From Oscillospiraceae bacterium (lineage in GTDB: Bacteria > Bacillota > Clostridia > Oscillospirales > CAG-272), in the NCBI GenBank assembly GCA_015063955.1, contig SVTD01000003.1, positions 1-64,000 on the forward strand: 64,000 nt of DNA, read 5' to 3'. Below the pieces are notes generated by a model. That model had not been told where the DNA came from. It did no database searches and saw only the letters and a list, made by a program, of their open reading frames with translations. Positions within the stretch are counted from its first letter, which is position 1. Every line of letters begins with the position of its first letter. Positions 21,905 to 29,396 of this stretch are shown here, piece by piece. The position numbers and the translations under genes are program-made.

Positions 21905-23782
21905 ATGGAACTTTACGATAAATATGTCGGCGCCGTTCTTTCAGGTCGATACAGAATAGAACGGATCATCGGCGTTGGCGGTATGGCTGTGGTGTTCAAG
22001 GCCTTCGACCTGCTTATGAACAAGCACGTTGCCATTAAGCTCCTCAAGGAGGAGATAGCCGGCGAGGAGGACAGCGTCAAGCGCTTCGTCAACGAATCAA
22101 AGGCCGTTGCGATGATGTCTCACAGAAACGTTGTCAGCATTTACGACGTCAACGTCAGCGACGATATCAAGTATATCGTTATGGAATACATCGAGGGCAT
22201 CACCCTGCGCAATTATATGACCAAAAGAGGCAGGCTTACCCTCAGAGAAATCATCAGCTATACGGAGCAGATCCTTCTTGCTCTCAGTCATACGCATTCA
22301 AAGGGACTGGTCCACCGCGACATCAAGCCCCAGAACATTATGCTTCTCAAAAGCGGTATCATCAAGGTCACAGACTTCGGTATCGCAAAGCTGCCCAATG
22401 CCGAGACCGTCACTATGACGGACAAGGCTATCGGCACAGTATACTACATCAGCCCCGAGCAGGCAAGCGGTCACCCCATCGACAGGCGAAGCGACCTTTA
22501 CTCCCTCGGCGTTATGATGTACGAAATGGCAACAGGCGAGCTGCCCTTTACGGCAGACACCCCCGTTTCCGTTGCAATGATGCAGATCAACGATCAGGCA
22601 AAGGCTCCTTCCGAGCTCAACCCCGATATCCCCAAGGGACTTGAGCAGATCATCGGCATCGCTATGGAAAAGGACCCTCAGTACCGCTATCAGTCGGCTG
22701 AGGATATGCTCCGCCATATACGCCGTCTCAAGGAAAACCCCGGCGTTATCTTCAAGATCCCCAAAAAGCACGAGGAGGGCGAGCCCAAGAGCGTTCTCTC
22801 TCTCCTTACCGGCGGAGGCCCCGCATTCCCTATGATCGCAGGAGTTGCCCTCGCATTCTTTATAGTTTTCGCCATCGGCGCCGCCTTTGTTCTGGGCAAA
22901 GCGTCGGATGCAATGTCGCAAACGGTGGAAACCATCGAGGTAGATGATTTCGAGGGGCGGAATTACGACGCCACCCTGGCAGAAGCCTTGGAAAATTCAG
23001 ACAAATATACCGTTAAAATTGAATACGAATACTCCGATGCCTACGAGGCAGGAGTGATCATGGAGCAGTCCCCTGCCGCAGGCTCCTCCAAAAAGGTAAA
23101 GGTGGAGCTGACTCTCACAGTCTGCTCGGGAAATCGGGAGATCGATATGCCCTCCCTTTCCGACTACAACTATAAGGCGGCCATCAAGGAGCTCCGCAAC
23201 CGCGGACTTGATTACGCCATCGAGTACAAAAAGGATAATATCCGCTCCTCGGGTCAGGTCATCTCAACCTCTCCCGCCGCAGGCGAAAAGGTAAAGGTGG
23301 GAAGCACCGTTACAGTCTACGTGTGCGACGGCTTTGAGGACGGAGATATCAAGGTTCCCGATTTCGTTGGCATGACGGAAAAGAAGGCATTCAAAAAGCT
23401 CGTTGAGCTTGATCTTCTCCCCGGTGCCGTTTCCTACGTCAAGGATAAGGCAGACCGCGGAACCGTTATCAAGCAGTCTGTTGAAAAGGACAAGGAGGTC
23501 CTCCCGAACACCCGTATCGGTCTCACCATCAGCGGAGGCCCCGATTACGATCCTGCAAATCCCGACGGAACCACGGCTCCCGAGGAAACTACAGAGCCGC
23601 CCGAAACAACTGCTCCCGACACAACGACCGTGGATACCACCGATGCCGAGACCACGGAAGCTGAAACCACTGATCCTGTAACCGAGGATACTACCGATTC
23701 AGAAACCACGGGAGACGGCGCAGCAGAGGAAACTACGGGACCTGCAGACAACGAAAGCGCCGATAACAGTCAGTCAAACTAA
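21905..23782 (+). CDS. prkC: PASTA-domain Ser/Thr protein kinase
   Basis: Membrane kinase that senses muropeptides and peptidoglycan and controls wall growth and germination. The 625-aa protein starts at ATG 21905 (TAGGAGGTCAA). Order: kinase domain with GVGGMAVVF, AIKLLKEE, HRDIKPQN (about 139) and DFGIAK, and SPEQA; one membrane helix (about 308-330: IAGVALAFFIVFAIGAAFVLG); three extracellular PASTA repeats (about 345-545); and a low-complexity Thr/Glu tail (ETTEPPETTAPDTTT, about 555-625), probably wall-spanning. The Thr-rich tail is unusual for the family in length, but such extensions occur in Clostridia. Confidence 0.96.
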   Translation: MELYDKYVGAVLSGRYRIERIIGVGGMAVVFKAFDLLMNKHVAIKLLKEEIAGEEDSVKRFVNESKAVAMMSHRNVVSIYDVNVSDDIKYIVMEYIEGITLRNYMTKRGRLTLREIISYTEQILLALSHTHSKGLVHRDIKPQNIMLLKSGIIKVTDFGIAKLPNAETVTMTDKAIGTVYYISPEQASGHPIDRRSDLYSLGVMMYEMATGELPFTADTPVSVAMMQINDQAKAPSELNPDIPKGLEQIIGIAMEKDPQYRYQSAEDMLRHIRRLKENPGVIFKIPKKHEEGEPKSVLSLLTGGGPAFPMIAGVALAFFIVFAIGAAFVLGKASDAMSQTVETIEVDDFEGRNYDATLAEALENSDKYTVKIEYEYSDAYEAGVIMEQSPAAGSSKKVKVELTLTVCSGNREIDMPSLSDYNYKAAIKELRNRGLDYAIEYKKDNIRSSGQVISTSPAAGEKVKVGSTVTVYVCDGFEDGDIKVPDFVGMTEKKAFKKLVELDLLPGAVSYVKDKADRGTVIKQSVEKDKEVLPNTRIGLTISGGPDYDPANPDGTTAPEETTEPPETTAPDTTTVDTTDAETTEAETTDPVTEDTTDSETTGDGAAEETTGPADNESADNSQSN

Positions 23783-23783
23783 A

Positions 23784-24740
23784 ATGAACGAAAAACAGTT
23801 TAAAGGAATTATAATCAAAGGGATCGGCGGACTGTACAACGTCCGCCCGATCCTGCCCGAGAGCACAGCTACGGTTGAGGACGGCACCGTTCCCTGCCGC
23901 GCAAGAGGCGTTTTCCGTCACGACGGAATAACTCCCCTCCCCGGAGATTCAGTCATCTGCGAGATTATCTCGGAGGAGCCCTGCGAGGGCGTGATCAATG
24001 AGATCGAGGAGCGCTCAAACTGCCTTATCCGTCCCGCTCTTGCCAACCTTACCCATCTCTTCATAGTTATCCCCGCAACCAAGCCCCGACCTGACCTGCT
24101 GACGGCAGACAAGCTCGTTTCCGCAGCAGAGGACAAGGGTATCGAGCCGGTCATCGTCATCACAAAGGAAGACCTTGACGAAGCCGAAACCGAGCGCATC
24201 GCAATGATATACCGCACCGGAGGCTTTTCCGTGTTCACCCTTTCGGGTCACACGGGAGACGGTGTGGCACAGCTTCTTTCCTACATGGAGGAGAATGCCA
24301 AAACCAGACTGACCGCCGCCTTTGCGGGAGTTTCAGGGGCGGGAAAATCGACACTTATGGCAAAGCTTTTTCCCACACTTTCTTTGAAAACGGGAGAGGT
24401 TAGCCGAAAGATCGAGCGCGGAAAGCATACCACCCGCCACGCAGAGCTTTACCCCCTGAAGGTGCTTGACAGCATGTGCTATATCGCCGACACCCCCGGC
24501 TTTTCAATGATAGACTTTGCCCGGTTTAACTTCACGGACAGAGAGGGCCTTCCCTATACCTTCAGAGAATTTGCCCCCCTTATGGGAGAATGCAGATATA
24601 CGAAATGCACCCACACGAAGGAAGAGGGCTGCGCCGTTCTTGAAAAGGTGAAAAGCGGAGAAATATCAAAAAACCGCCACGAAAGCTATATCGCAATGCT
24701 GGAGGAGATCAACAAGAATCCCCCCTGGAAGAAGAGATAA
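23784..24740 (+). CDS. rsgA: Ribosome small subunit-dependent GTPase
   Basis: Circularly permuted GTPase that assists late 30S maturation. The 318-aa protein has an N-terminal OB fold (GIIIKGIGGLYNV, then RGVFRHDGITPLPGDSV), G4 ITKEDL before the P-loop GVSGAGKST (about 183), G3 DTPGF, and the C-terminal zinc knuckle CRYTKCTHTKEEGC. It starts 1 nt after the prkC stop, so it is translationally coupled. The cluster with prpC and prkC is the usual Firmicute arrangement; here the operon ends at a strong terminator. Confidence 0.95.
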   Translation: MNEKQFKGIIIKGIGGLYNVRPILPESTATVEDGTVPCRARGVFRHDGITPLPGDSVICEIISEEPCEGVINEIEERSNCLIRPALANLTHLFIVIPATKPRPDLLTADKLVSAAEDKGIEPVIVITKEDLDEAETERIAMIYRTGGFSVFTLSGHTGDGVAQLLSYMEENAKTRLTAAFAGVSGAGKSTLMAKLFPTLSLKTGEVSRKIERGKHTTRHAELYPLKVLDSMCYIADTPGFSMIDFARFNFTDREGLPYTFREFAPLMGECRYTKCTHTKEEGCAVLEKVKSGEISKNRHESYIAMLEEINKNPPWKKR

Positions 24741-24778
24741 CGAAAAAGAGATCCGCGAACGCGGATCTCTTTTTCGTT
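24739..24778 (+). terminator. Terminator after rsgA
   Basis: An 18-bp perfect stem AACGAAAAAGAGATCCGC / GCGGATCTCTTTTTCGTT with a GAAC loop; symmetric enough to work in both directions. Confidence 0.9.
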
Positions 24779-24835
24779 CCAATTCGAGTTTGTAGGAGAG
24801 TGGAACGGTCGCTTTTTTGTGCGAAAGCAAAGAAA
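24779..24835 (+). repeat. Truncated copy of the hairpin intergenic element
   Basis: AATTCGAGTTTGTAGGAGAG...GGAACGGTCGCTTTTTTG resembles the left end of the element at 33158-33473 (AATTCGGGTTTATCGGGGAG...GGAACGGTCGCTTTTTTT). The rest of the element is missing. As with the full copies, it lies directly after a gene's terminator. Confidence 0.6.
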
Positions 24836-24878
24836 ACAATAATTGTGTCTTCAGCTCTTTCGCACTAAAGTACCCGCA

Positions 24879-26612
24879 TCAGTCTTCGTCGGGAAAGCTC
24901 TTCGAAAAGGCCTCGTAAAGCTTTTCCCAAATGCTCTTCATCGTGTCCTCATCAACCTTGACGATCTGTCTGTCATAGGTGCAAAGTCCGTTAGTCTCGT
25001 CCTCAACGTCGGAAAGCTGGGTGAGAACTGCGGCGCAAAGCCCGCTCTCTTCGATCTGGGGTACTATCTCCGAAAGGTAAAGCTCTTCAAGTCCTGCGGT
25101 CAGCTCCTCGGGGCTACGGAAGGTCTTATAGCCGTAGTTATCCGCAAGATTGAAGGAATGACCCCAAACCTTGTACGAATATCCCCCGAACTCGGAAAGA
25201 ACCAAGGGCTTTTTTGGGTGGGGCTTCAGCTTGATCTTTCTGAAATAAACGTGCTCGCTTTTTACGTCGCTTTCGCCCCCGTCAAACCAGCCGCTGGCGC
25301 TGTCCCAGATCCTTGTGGGATCAAGGGCCTTCAGCTCTTTGTATATCCTTCCCGTATCGTACTGTCCCCAGCCCTCGTTGAAAATGGTATAGTAGCAGAC
25401 CGAGGGGTGATTATACAAAAGAGCCACCGTTTTTCTTGAATCCTCTTCAAAATGACGGGCACGGCGGGGAGATGCCTTTCTCGGAAGGCTTTTTTTAATG
25501 CCTATCGTGGGAAGCACCGTATCCTGAATATATCTGTAGACTCCGGAATTGACCATATCCTGAAAGACCGCCATTCCGTACAGATCGCAATAGTAGTAGA
25601 AAATATCCGGCTCTGTTTTTATGTGCTTGCGAAGCATATTGAAGCCCAGGCGCTTCATGGTCAGAACGTCCCACTTATAGCCCTCGGGGCTGGCGGGAAG
25701 GTATATTCCGTCTGAAAAATACCCCTGATCCAGAAGTCCGTGGAAGAAATAGGGCTCGCCGTTCAGACAGATAACTGCCCTGCCCTTTCGCTTTTCAACG
25801 GTGACGGTTCTCAGGGCAAAATATGATTCTATCCTGTCCTCGCCGCAGGTAAGGGTGAAGTAATAAAGATAGGGCTCCTCGGGAGTCCAGTTTTTGGCGT
25901 TATCTATCCTTACGGTAATGCTGTCGCCCTCGTAGAGCCTTTCTATATCGCCCCTCTCCGTATGGATAACGAGCTTTTTTTGCCCCGTCCCGCCCTCGCT
26001 CTCTATTGTGATGCTGTCGAGGGTTGGGGTGAGCTTTACGGATTTTATATAGTCCTTTGCCACACCCTCAAGCCACACGGGCTGCCATATTCCGGAAATT
26101 GGGGTGTACCACATTCCGCCCCTCTTTTCCCTCTGCTTTCCGTAGGCAAGCTCACGGTCAAGAGTGTCGGTGATCTCCACCGTCAGAGTATTTTCTCTCT
26201 GCAAAAGCTCTCCGACCTCGTAGGAAAAGGGCAGATAGCCGCCAACGTGCTCAGATAGCTCCGTTCCGTTGAGCCATACCCTTGCCGTCTGGTCTGCGGC
26301 GCCGAAATGAAGAAGCGCCTGACTGCTGCCAATCTCGCCGTTCAGCTTGAAGGTCTTTTTATAGATATACTTTTCGTCCCTTTCCTTTTTTCGCCCGATA
26401 TTTGAAAGACGGGACTCGGGAACGAAGGGGACCTTTATTTTCCCAAGGTACTCCTCTCCCCCGTCGGTGCGCGAGAAAAGCTCCCACTCTCCGCAAAGGG
26501 AAAGGTAGGATTCTCTTTTCATCTGGGGGCGTGGATACTCCTCCCAGCCGGCACCTCCGCTTTTTTCAAAGGGGGTAAAAAGATCGCAAAAGGAAGTGTT
26601 TTTCGCTTTCAT
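24879..26612 (-). CDS. Glycoside hydrolase family 2 protein (beta-galactosidase/glucuronidase-like)
   Basis: The 577-aa protein has the GH2 layout: an N-terminal sugar-binding jelly roll (LCGEWELFSRTDGGEEYLG; LLHFGAADQTARVWLNG), an immunoglobulin-like domain, and a TIM barrel with MLRKHIKTEPDIFYYYCD, the acid/base Glu in IFNEGWGQYD (about residue 410) and the nucleophile Glu in VLSEFGGYS (about 475). There is no signal peptide, so the substrate is probably an imported glycoside. Substrate (beta-galactoside, glucuronide or mannoside) cannot be fixed from sequence. Start taken at ATG 26612 with AAAGGTGAG in front. Monocistronic, convergent with rsgA. Confidence 0.9.
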   Translation of the reverse strand: MKAKNTSFCDLFTPFEKSGGAGWEEYPRPQMKRESYLSLCGEWELFSRTDGGEEYLGKIKVPFVPESRLSNIGRKKERDEKYIYKKTFKLNGEIGSSQALLHFGAADQTARVWLNGTELSEHVGGYLPFSYEVGELLQRENTLTVEITDTLDRELAYGKQREKRGGMWYTPISGIWQPVWLEGVAKDYIKSVKLTPTLDSITIESEGGTGQKKLVIHTERGDIERLYEGDSITVRIDNAKNWTPEEPYLYYFTLTCGEDRIESYFALRTVTVEKRKGRAVICLNGEPYFFHGLLDQGYFSDGIYLPASPEGYKWDVLTMKRLGFNMLRKHIKTEPDIFYYYCDLYGMAVFQDMVNSGVYRYIQDTVLPTIGIKKSLPRKASPRRARHFEEDSRKTVALLYNHPSVCYYTIFNEGWGQYDTGRIYKELKALDPTRIWDSASGWFDGGESDVKSEHVYFRKIKLKPHPKKPLVLSEFGGYSYKVWGHSFNLADNYGYKTFRSPEELTAGLEELYLSEIVPQIEESGLCAAVLTQLSDVEDETNGLCTYDRQIVKVDEDTMKSIWEKLYEAFSKSFPDED

Positions 26613-26698
26613 CGGGCTCACCTTTACGTTTTTTTATAAGTATACCATATTTCGCCCGATTTTCCTATATCTGCAACCCTCTTTTCTTAAAAAAAGGG

Positions 26699-26727
26699 TT
26701 GAAATTCTTTCCTCAATCGTATATAAT
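26699..26727 (+). promoter_or_regulatory. Promoter of the 78-aa gene
   Basis: TTGAAA (26699-26704), 17 bp, TATAAT (26722-26727). Confidence 0.75.
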
Positions 26728-26776
26728 GACTCTCGGCGATTTTTTTACATAACAAGTTTCAGAAAGGAGAAATACA

Positions 26777-27013
26777 ATGAAGAAGATCATTTGCAAGGTT
26801 GAATACGATACCGAGGCATCCGAGATCGTTGCAAAGTTCACAAGCGGTGAGCTTGGCGATCCCGCAGGCTATGAAGAAACTCTCTACGTAACAGCAGAGG
26901 GCAAGTACTTCATTTACACAAACGGCGGCGCTGAATCCATTTATCCCGAGGAGAACATCAAGAGAATCGCGAAGGATAAGATCGACGCCTGGAAGACAGA
27001 GCACTCTCTCTGA
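26777..27013 (+). CDS. Small hypothetical protein (78 aa)
   Basis: A soluble protein MKKIICKVEYDTEASEIVAKF with YVTAEGKYFIYTNGGAESIYP in the middle and an amphipathic C-terminal helix. It has its own near-consensus promoter, a strong AAAGGAG site and a strong terminator, so it is a genuine, probably well expressed gene. I do not recognise a characterised family. Confidence 0.78.
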   Translation: MKKIICKVEYDTEASEIVAKFTSGELGDPAGYEETLYVTAEGKYFIYTNGGAESIYPEENIKRIAKDKIDAWKTEHSL

Positions 27014-27024
27014 TAAGTATATCA

Positions 27025-27064
27025 AAAACAGCCTTGCTGCCAATGCAGCAAGGCTGTTTTTTTA
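27025..27064. terminator. Bidirectional terminator
   Basis: AAAACAGCCTTGCTGC / GCAGCAAGGCTGTTTT with a CAAT loop; serves the 78-aa gene and the convergent 210-aa membrane gene. Confidence 0.92.
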
Positions 27065-27694
27065 CTGTTTTTTACCGTCTTTATTATAAGCCGCAACTGC
27101 GCGGAGATAGGAAAAAAGCTTTCCGTCCTTCTCAAGATATATCTTGACTCTTCCCGCAGGGGTGCTTGAAATTATCGCTATCTGGTCGGAGACTGACATA
27201 TTTCTGAAATATTTATATTTCACAAGTCTGCGCTCCTTGGCAGATACCTCCTCCCAGGCTTCCTTTTCCTCGGGGAGAGAATAGCAGCATTCTATATCGG
27301 TAAGCTTGATCAGGCACTCCGTTACCCATTCGCCCTTGCCCTGTCTTCTGTCTACTGTAAGCTCAAGCATTTCGGGTGGGACTGCAGTCACAGGGAGCTT
27401 TGCCGCCTCATCATAGCTGATGCCGCCCTCGGGAACGGTCTCCTCGTCATCCTCGTGGTGGAGACTGCTCTTCGGCTTCTGAGATACTCTTATGCTGTAT
27501 CTGAATGCCGTCATCTTATATCTGATAAAAACAAAGAGCATCGCACAAAGCAGCACCATTGCCAGAAGCTGCAAAAAGCCCTGGCCGGGTATAAGCTCAA
27601 CGGCTGAAAACGCAAAGGCAACACCCGCAGAGATAAACAGGCAAAGCACCGCTATCTCGGGGACCTTATTCTTTTGCTTCGGTTCAAAAGTCAT
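27062..27694 (-). CDS. Hypothetical membrane protein (210 aa)
   Basis: Start moved to ATG 27694 (MTFEPKQKNKVPEIAVLC) with GTGAGGAAAAAT in front. Two N-terminal hydrophobic helices (about 12-28 and 35-55) are followed by a linker rich in Glu/Pro and a soluble domain (LELTVDRRQGKGEWVTECLIKLTDIECCYSL, then RLVKYKYFRNMSV). The tail is similar in plan to the membrane proteins at 19561-20829. Function unknown. It follows rpmF but a terminator separates them. Confidence 0.7.
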   Translation of the reverse strand: MTFEPKQKNKVPEIAVLCLFISAGVAFAFSAVELIPGQGFLQLLAMVLLCAMLFVFIRYKMTAFRYSIRVSQKPKSSLHHEDDEETVPEGGISYDEAAKLPVTAVPPEMLELTVDRRQGKGEWVTECLIKLTDIECCYSLPEEKEAWEEVSAKERRLVKYKYFRNMSVSDQIAIISSTPAGRVKIYLEKDGKLFSYLRAVAAYNKDGKKQ

Positions 27695-27710
27695 ATTTTT
27701 CCTCACTATT

Positions 27711-27740
27711 GAAAAAATGGGAGCCAAGGCTCCCATTTTC
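27711..27740 (-). terminator. Terminator after rpmF
   Basis: AAAATGGGAGCC-AA-GGCTCCCATTTT, with a T-run on the minus strand. Confidence 0.85.
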
Positions 27741-27769
27741 ATCATTTTCCATTAACACGAAAAATCAGC

Positions 27770-27955
27770 TTATGCCTCTTCCTTTGCGATTACCTGCTTG
27801 CCGTTGTAATAGCCGCAAGCGCTGCAAACTCTGTGAGAAAGATTGTACTCACCACAGTTGGGGCACTTTGCCATGCCGGGCATGGACAGCTTCCAAACAT
27901 TGGAACGTCTCTTATCTCTGCGTGCCTTGGATACTTTTCTCTTCGGTACTGCCAT
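27770..27955 (-). CDS. rpmF: 50S ribosomal protein L32 (zinc-binding form)
   Basis: The 61-aa protein [21 protein letters not shown] with the C-terminal zinc ribbon [22 protein letters not shown] is bL32 in its cysteine-containing (C+) form. Start at ATG 27955 with AAGGAGGTGTG before it; the track's upstream MFS extension is not used. It lies downstream of yceD, the classical yceD-rpmF pair. Confidence 0.97.
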   Translation of the reverse strand: MAVPKRKVSKARRDKRRSNVWKLSMPGMAKCPNCGEYNLSHRVCSACGYYNGKQVIAKEEA

Positions 27956-28019
27956 CGAAAACACACCTCCTTGAAGACATTAAGGGTTAATTTAAAAATC
28001 TACATCTGCTATTATAACA

Positions 28020-28550
28020 CTACTTATTCATATTTTCAAGTAGTTTTTTAAAAGTTTCCATCCTCGGATCGATTTCTTTTTCTTTTTTGCAGCTGCAATC
28101 GCTGCCGATCTTCTTTCCGCAGACGGAGCACAGGCCCGGACAGTCCTCATCGCAGAGGTGATAAACGGGAAGCTCGAGAGACAGCTCCTCAATTATATCT
28201 CTGTCAAAATCTATACCGCCCTCTTTGACTGTGAGCATCTCATCCTCGTCCACACCCTCAAGAACGGAACGGTTGAGAGTTACGACGCGCTCAAAGACAA
28301 ACTCTGCCCTGCCGAAAATATCTGCAAGACATCTGTCGCAAACGGTTCTGTAGCCTACACTGACGTCAGCCGTAAGGCTCATATATCCGTCCTTATCCGT
28401 GATCCTACCCTTTACGCTGATATCCTCCGTAAGAGCGATCTCCTCGGATATATCGGGGGCATCGGGAACAGACTCGGGTGCGACAGTAAAGTCAAAGCTT
28501 ATAACAGGGACTCTTCTGTTGAGAATTGGTGTAAGATCTATCTTCATCAT
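28020..28550 (-). CDS. yceD: YceD family protein (DUF177)
   Basis: The 176-aa protein is linked to rpmF across bacteria and implicated in 23S rRNA accumulation. The core CDRCLADIFGRAEFVFERVV (about residues 80-100) and the C-terminal Cys-rich segment CDEDCPGLCSVCGKKIGSDCSC match the family and suggest metal binding. Start at ATG 28550 (GAAGGGAGAAAA in front); a second ATG follows immediately. Co-transcribed with rpmF. Confidence 0.92.
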   Translation of the reverse strand: MMKIDLTPILNRRVPVISFDFTVAPESVPDAPDISEEIALTEDISVKGRITDKDGYMSLTADVSVGYRTVCDRCLADIFGRAEFVFERVVTLNRSVLEGVDEDEMLTVKEGGIDFDRDIIEELSLELPVYHLCDEDCPGLCSVCGKKIGSDCSCKKEKEIDPRMETFKKLLENMNK

Positions 28551-28665
28551 TTTTCTCCCTTCAAGATTCCTGCAATTGATTATTATATATGTATTCTTTC
28601 CGATTGTCAATGATAAAAACGAAAATATTTCCCTATATTTTTGATTCTTTCTTATAAAAAAACTA

Positions 28666-28694
28666 TTGAATCTGAAAGTAGGGTTTGTTATAAT
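28666..28694 (+). promoter_or_regulatory. Promoter upstream of the 193-aa gene and glnN
   Basis: TTGAAT, 17 bp, TATAAT. The ~100-nt leader holds two small GC hairpins (AGCCCCGTCGGGCT and GCCGCTCCGTGCGGC), possibly controlling expression. Confidence 0.72.
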
Positions 28695-28803
28695 GAAATG
28701 TGATGAAAAATCCCGTTTTTTCAGGTATAGTATTTTGTATTCAGAAGCCCCGTCGGGCTGTACTGCTTTTTATGCCGCTCCGTGCGGCGGAATGGAGGTA
28801 TTA

Positions 28804-29385
28804 ATGAAGCTCGGAAAAATTCTGAAAATATGCTTCATTTCGATGCTCGTGATCTTTCTGTCATTTATTGCCATTCGTATTTTCATGAGCTCGGACAGAT
28901 CCTGCCTTGATTCCGTATTCCCCACAGATGCGGCAAAGACAGCCTACGAAAGCTATGGAGAAAGCGCGTTCACAACGAATCCCATCCCCTCTGATATGAG
29001 CGCCGACGGCTATTTCACAGCCTATGCCCTCGCTTACTGCGAAAGCGAAAAAGAGCTACAGATAACCGTTCGATACAACGAAAGCCTCCCTGAAAATTAT
29101 CTCATAGGCTCAGACCCGGATAAGTATTACTTTGAGCTTCGCGATGCTGAGGGAAACACCGTTTCAAGCTCCCGTACCGTTGATACCAAAGACCGGTACT
29201 TCTACCGTCATCTGCGCCTTGCATTTTCCGACGTTGAGAGCGACAGCGAGCTTTATCTTTTCCTCATCTGTGAGGAATGTGCTTACCCCGCAGACCACAC
29301 CGACGGCATTCTCGTCCGTCATCCTTCACTTGAATCCAAGCACTTAAAGCTTTCAAAAAACGAAAAATCCGCCCTTTCAGAATAA
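28804..29385 (+). CDS. Hypothetical membrane-anchored protein (193 aa)
   Basis: Start at ATG 28804 with GGAGGT in front; the longer track start at 28666 overlaps the promoter. One N-terminal membrane helix (ICFISMLVIFLSFIAIRIFM) is followed by an extracytoplasmic domain (ELQITVRYNESLPENYL; KYYFELRDAEGNTVSSSRT; SELYLFLICEEC) that looks like an Ig-like beta-sandwich. I do not recognise the family. It is 11 nt upstream of glnN and probably shares its transcript, an odd partner for a nitrogen-assimilation enzyme. Confidence 0.72.
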   Translation: MKLGKILKICFISMLVIFLSFIAIRIFMSSDRSCLDSVFPTDAAKTAYESYGESAFTTNPIPSDMSADGYFTAYALAYCESEKELQITVRYNESLPENYLIGSDPDKYYFELRDAEGNTVSSSRTVDTKDRYFYRHLRLAFSDVESDSELYLFLICEECAYPADHTDGILVRHPSLESKHLKLSKNEKSALSE

Positions 29386-29396
29386 AAGTAAAAAAT

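Noticed and set aside
23640-23780. Frameshift or contamination in the Thr/Glu-rich end of prkC
   Set aside because: The frame is intact to the stop, and low-complexity Thr-rich tails are common in extracellular regions of clostridial proteins.
28666-28803. Extended start of the 193-aa membrane protein
   Set aside because: The extension begins inside the TTGAAT/TATAAT promoter and its leader hairpins; ATG 28804 has GGAGGT.
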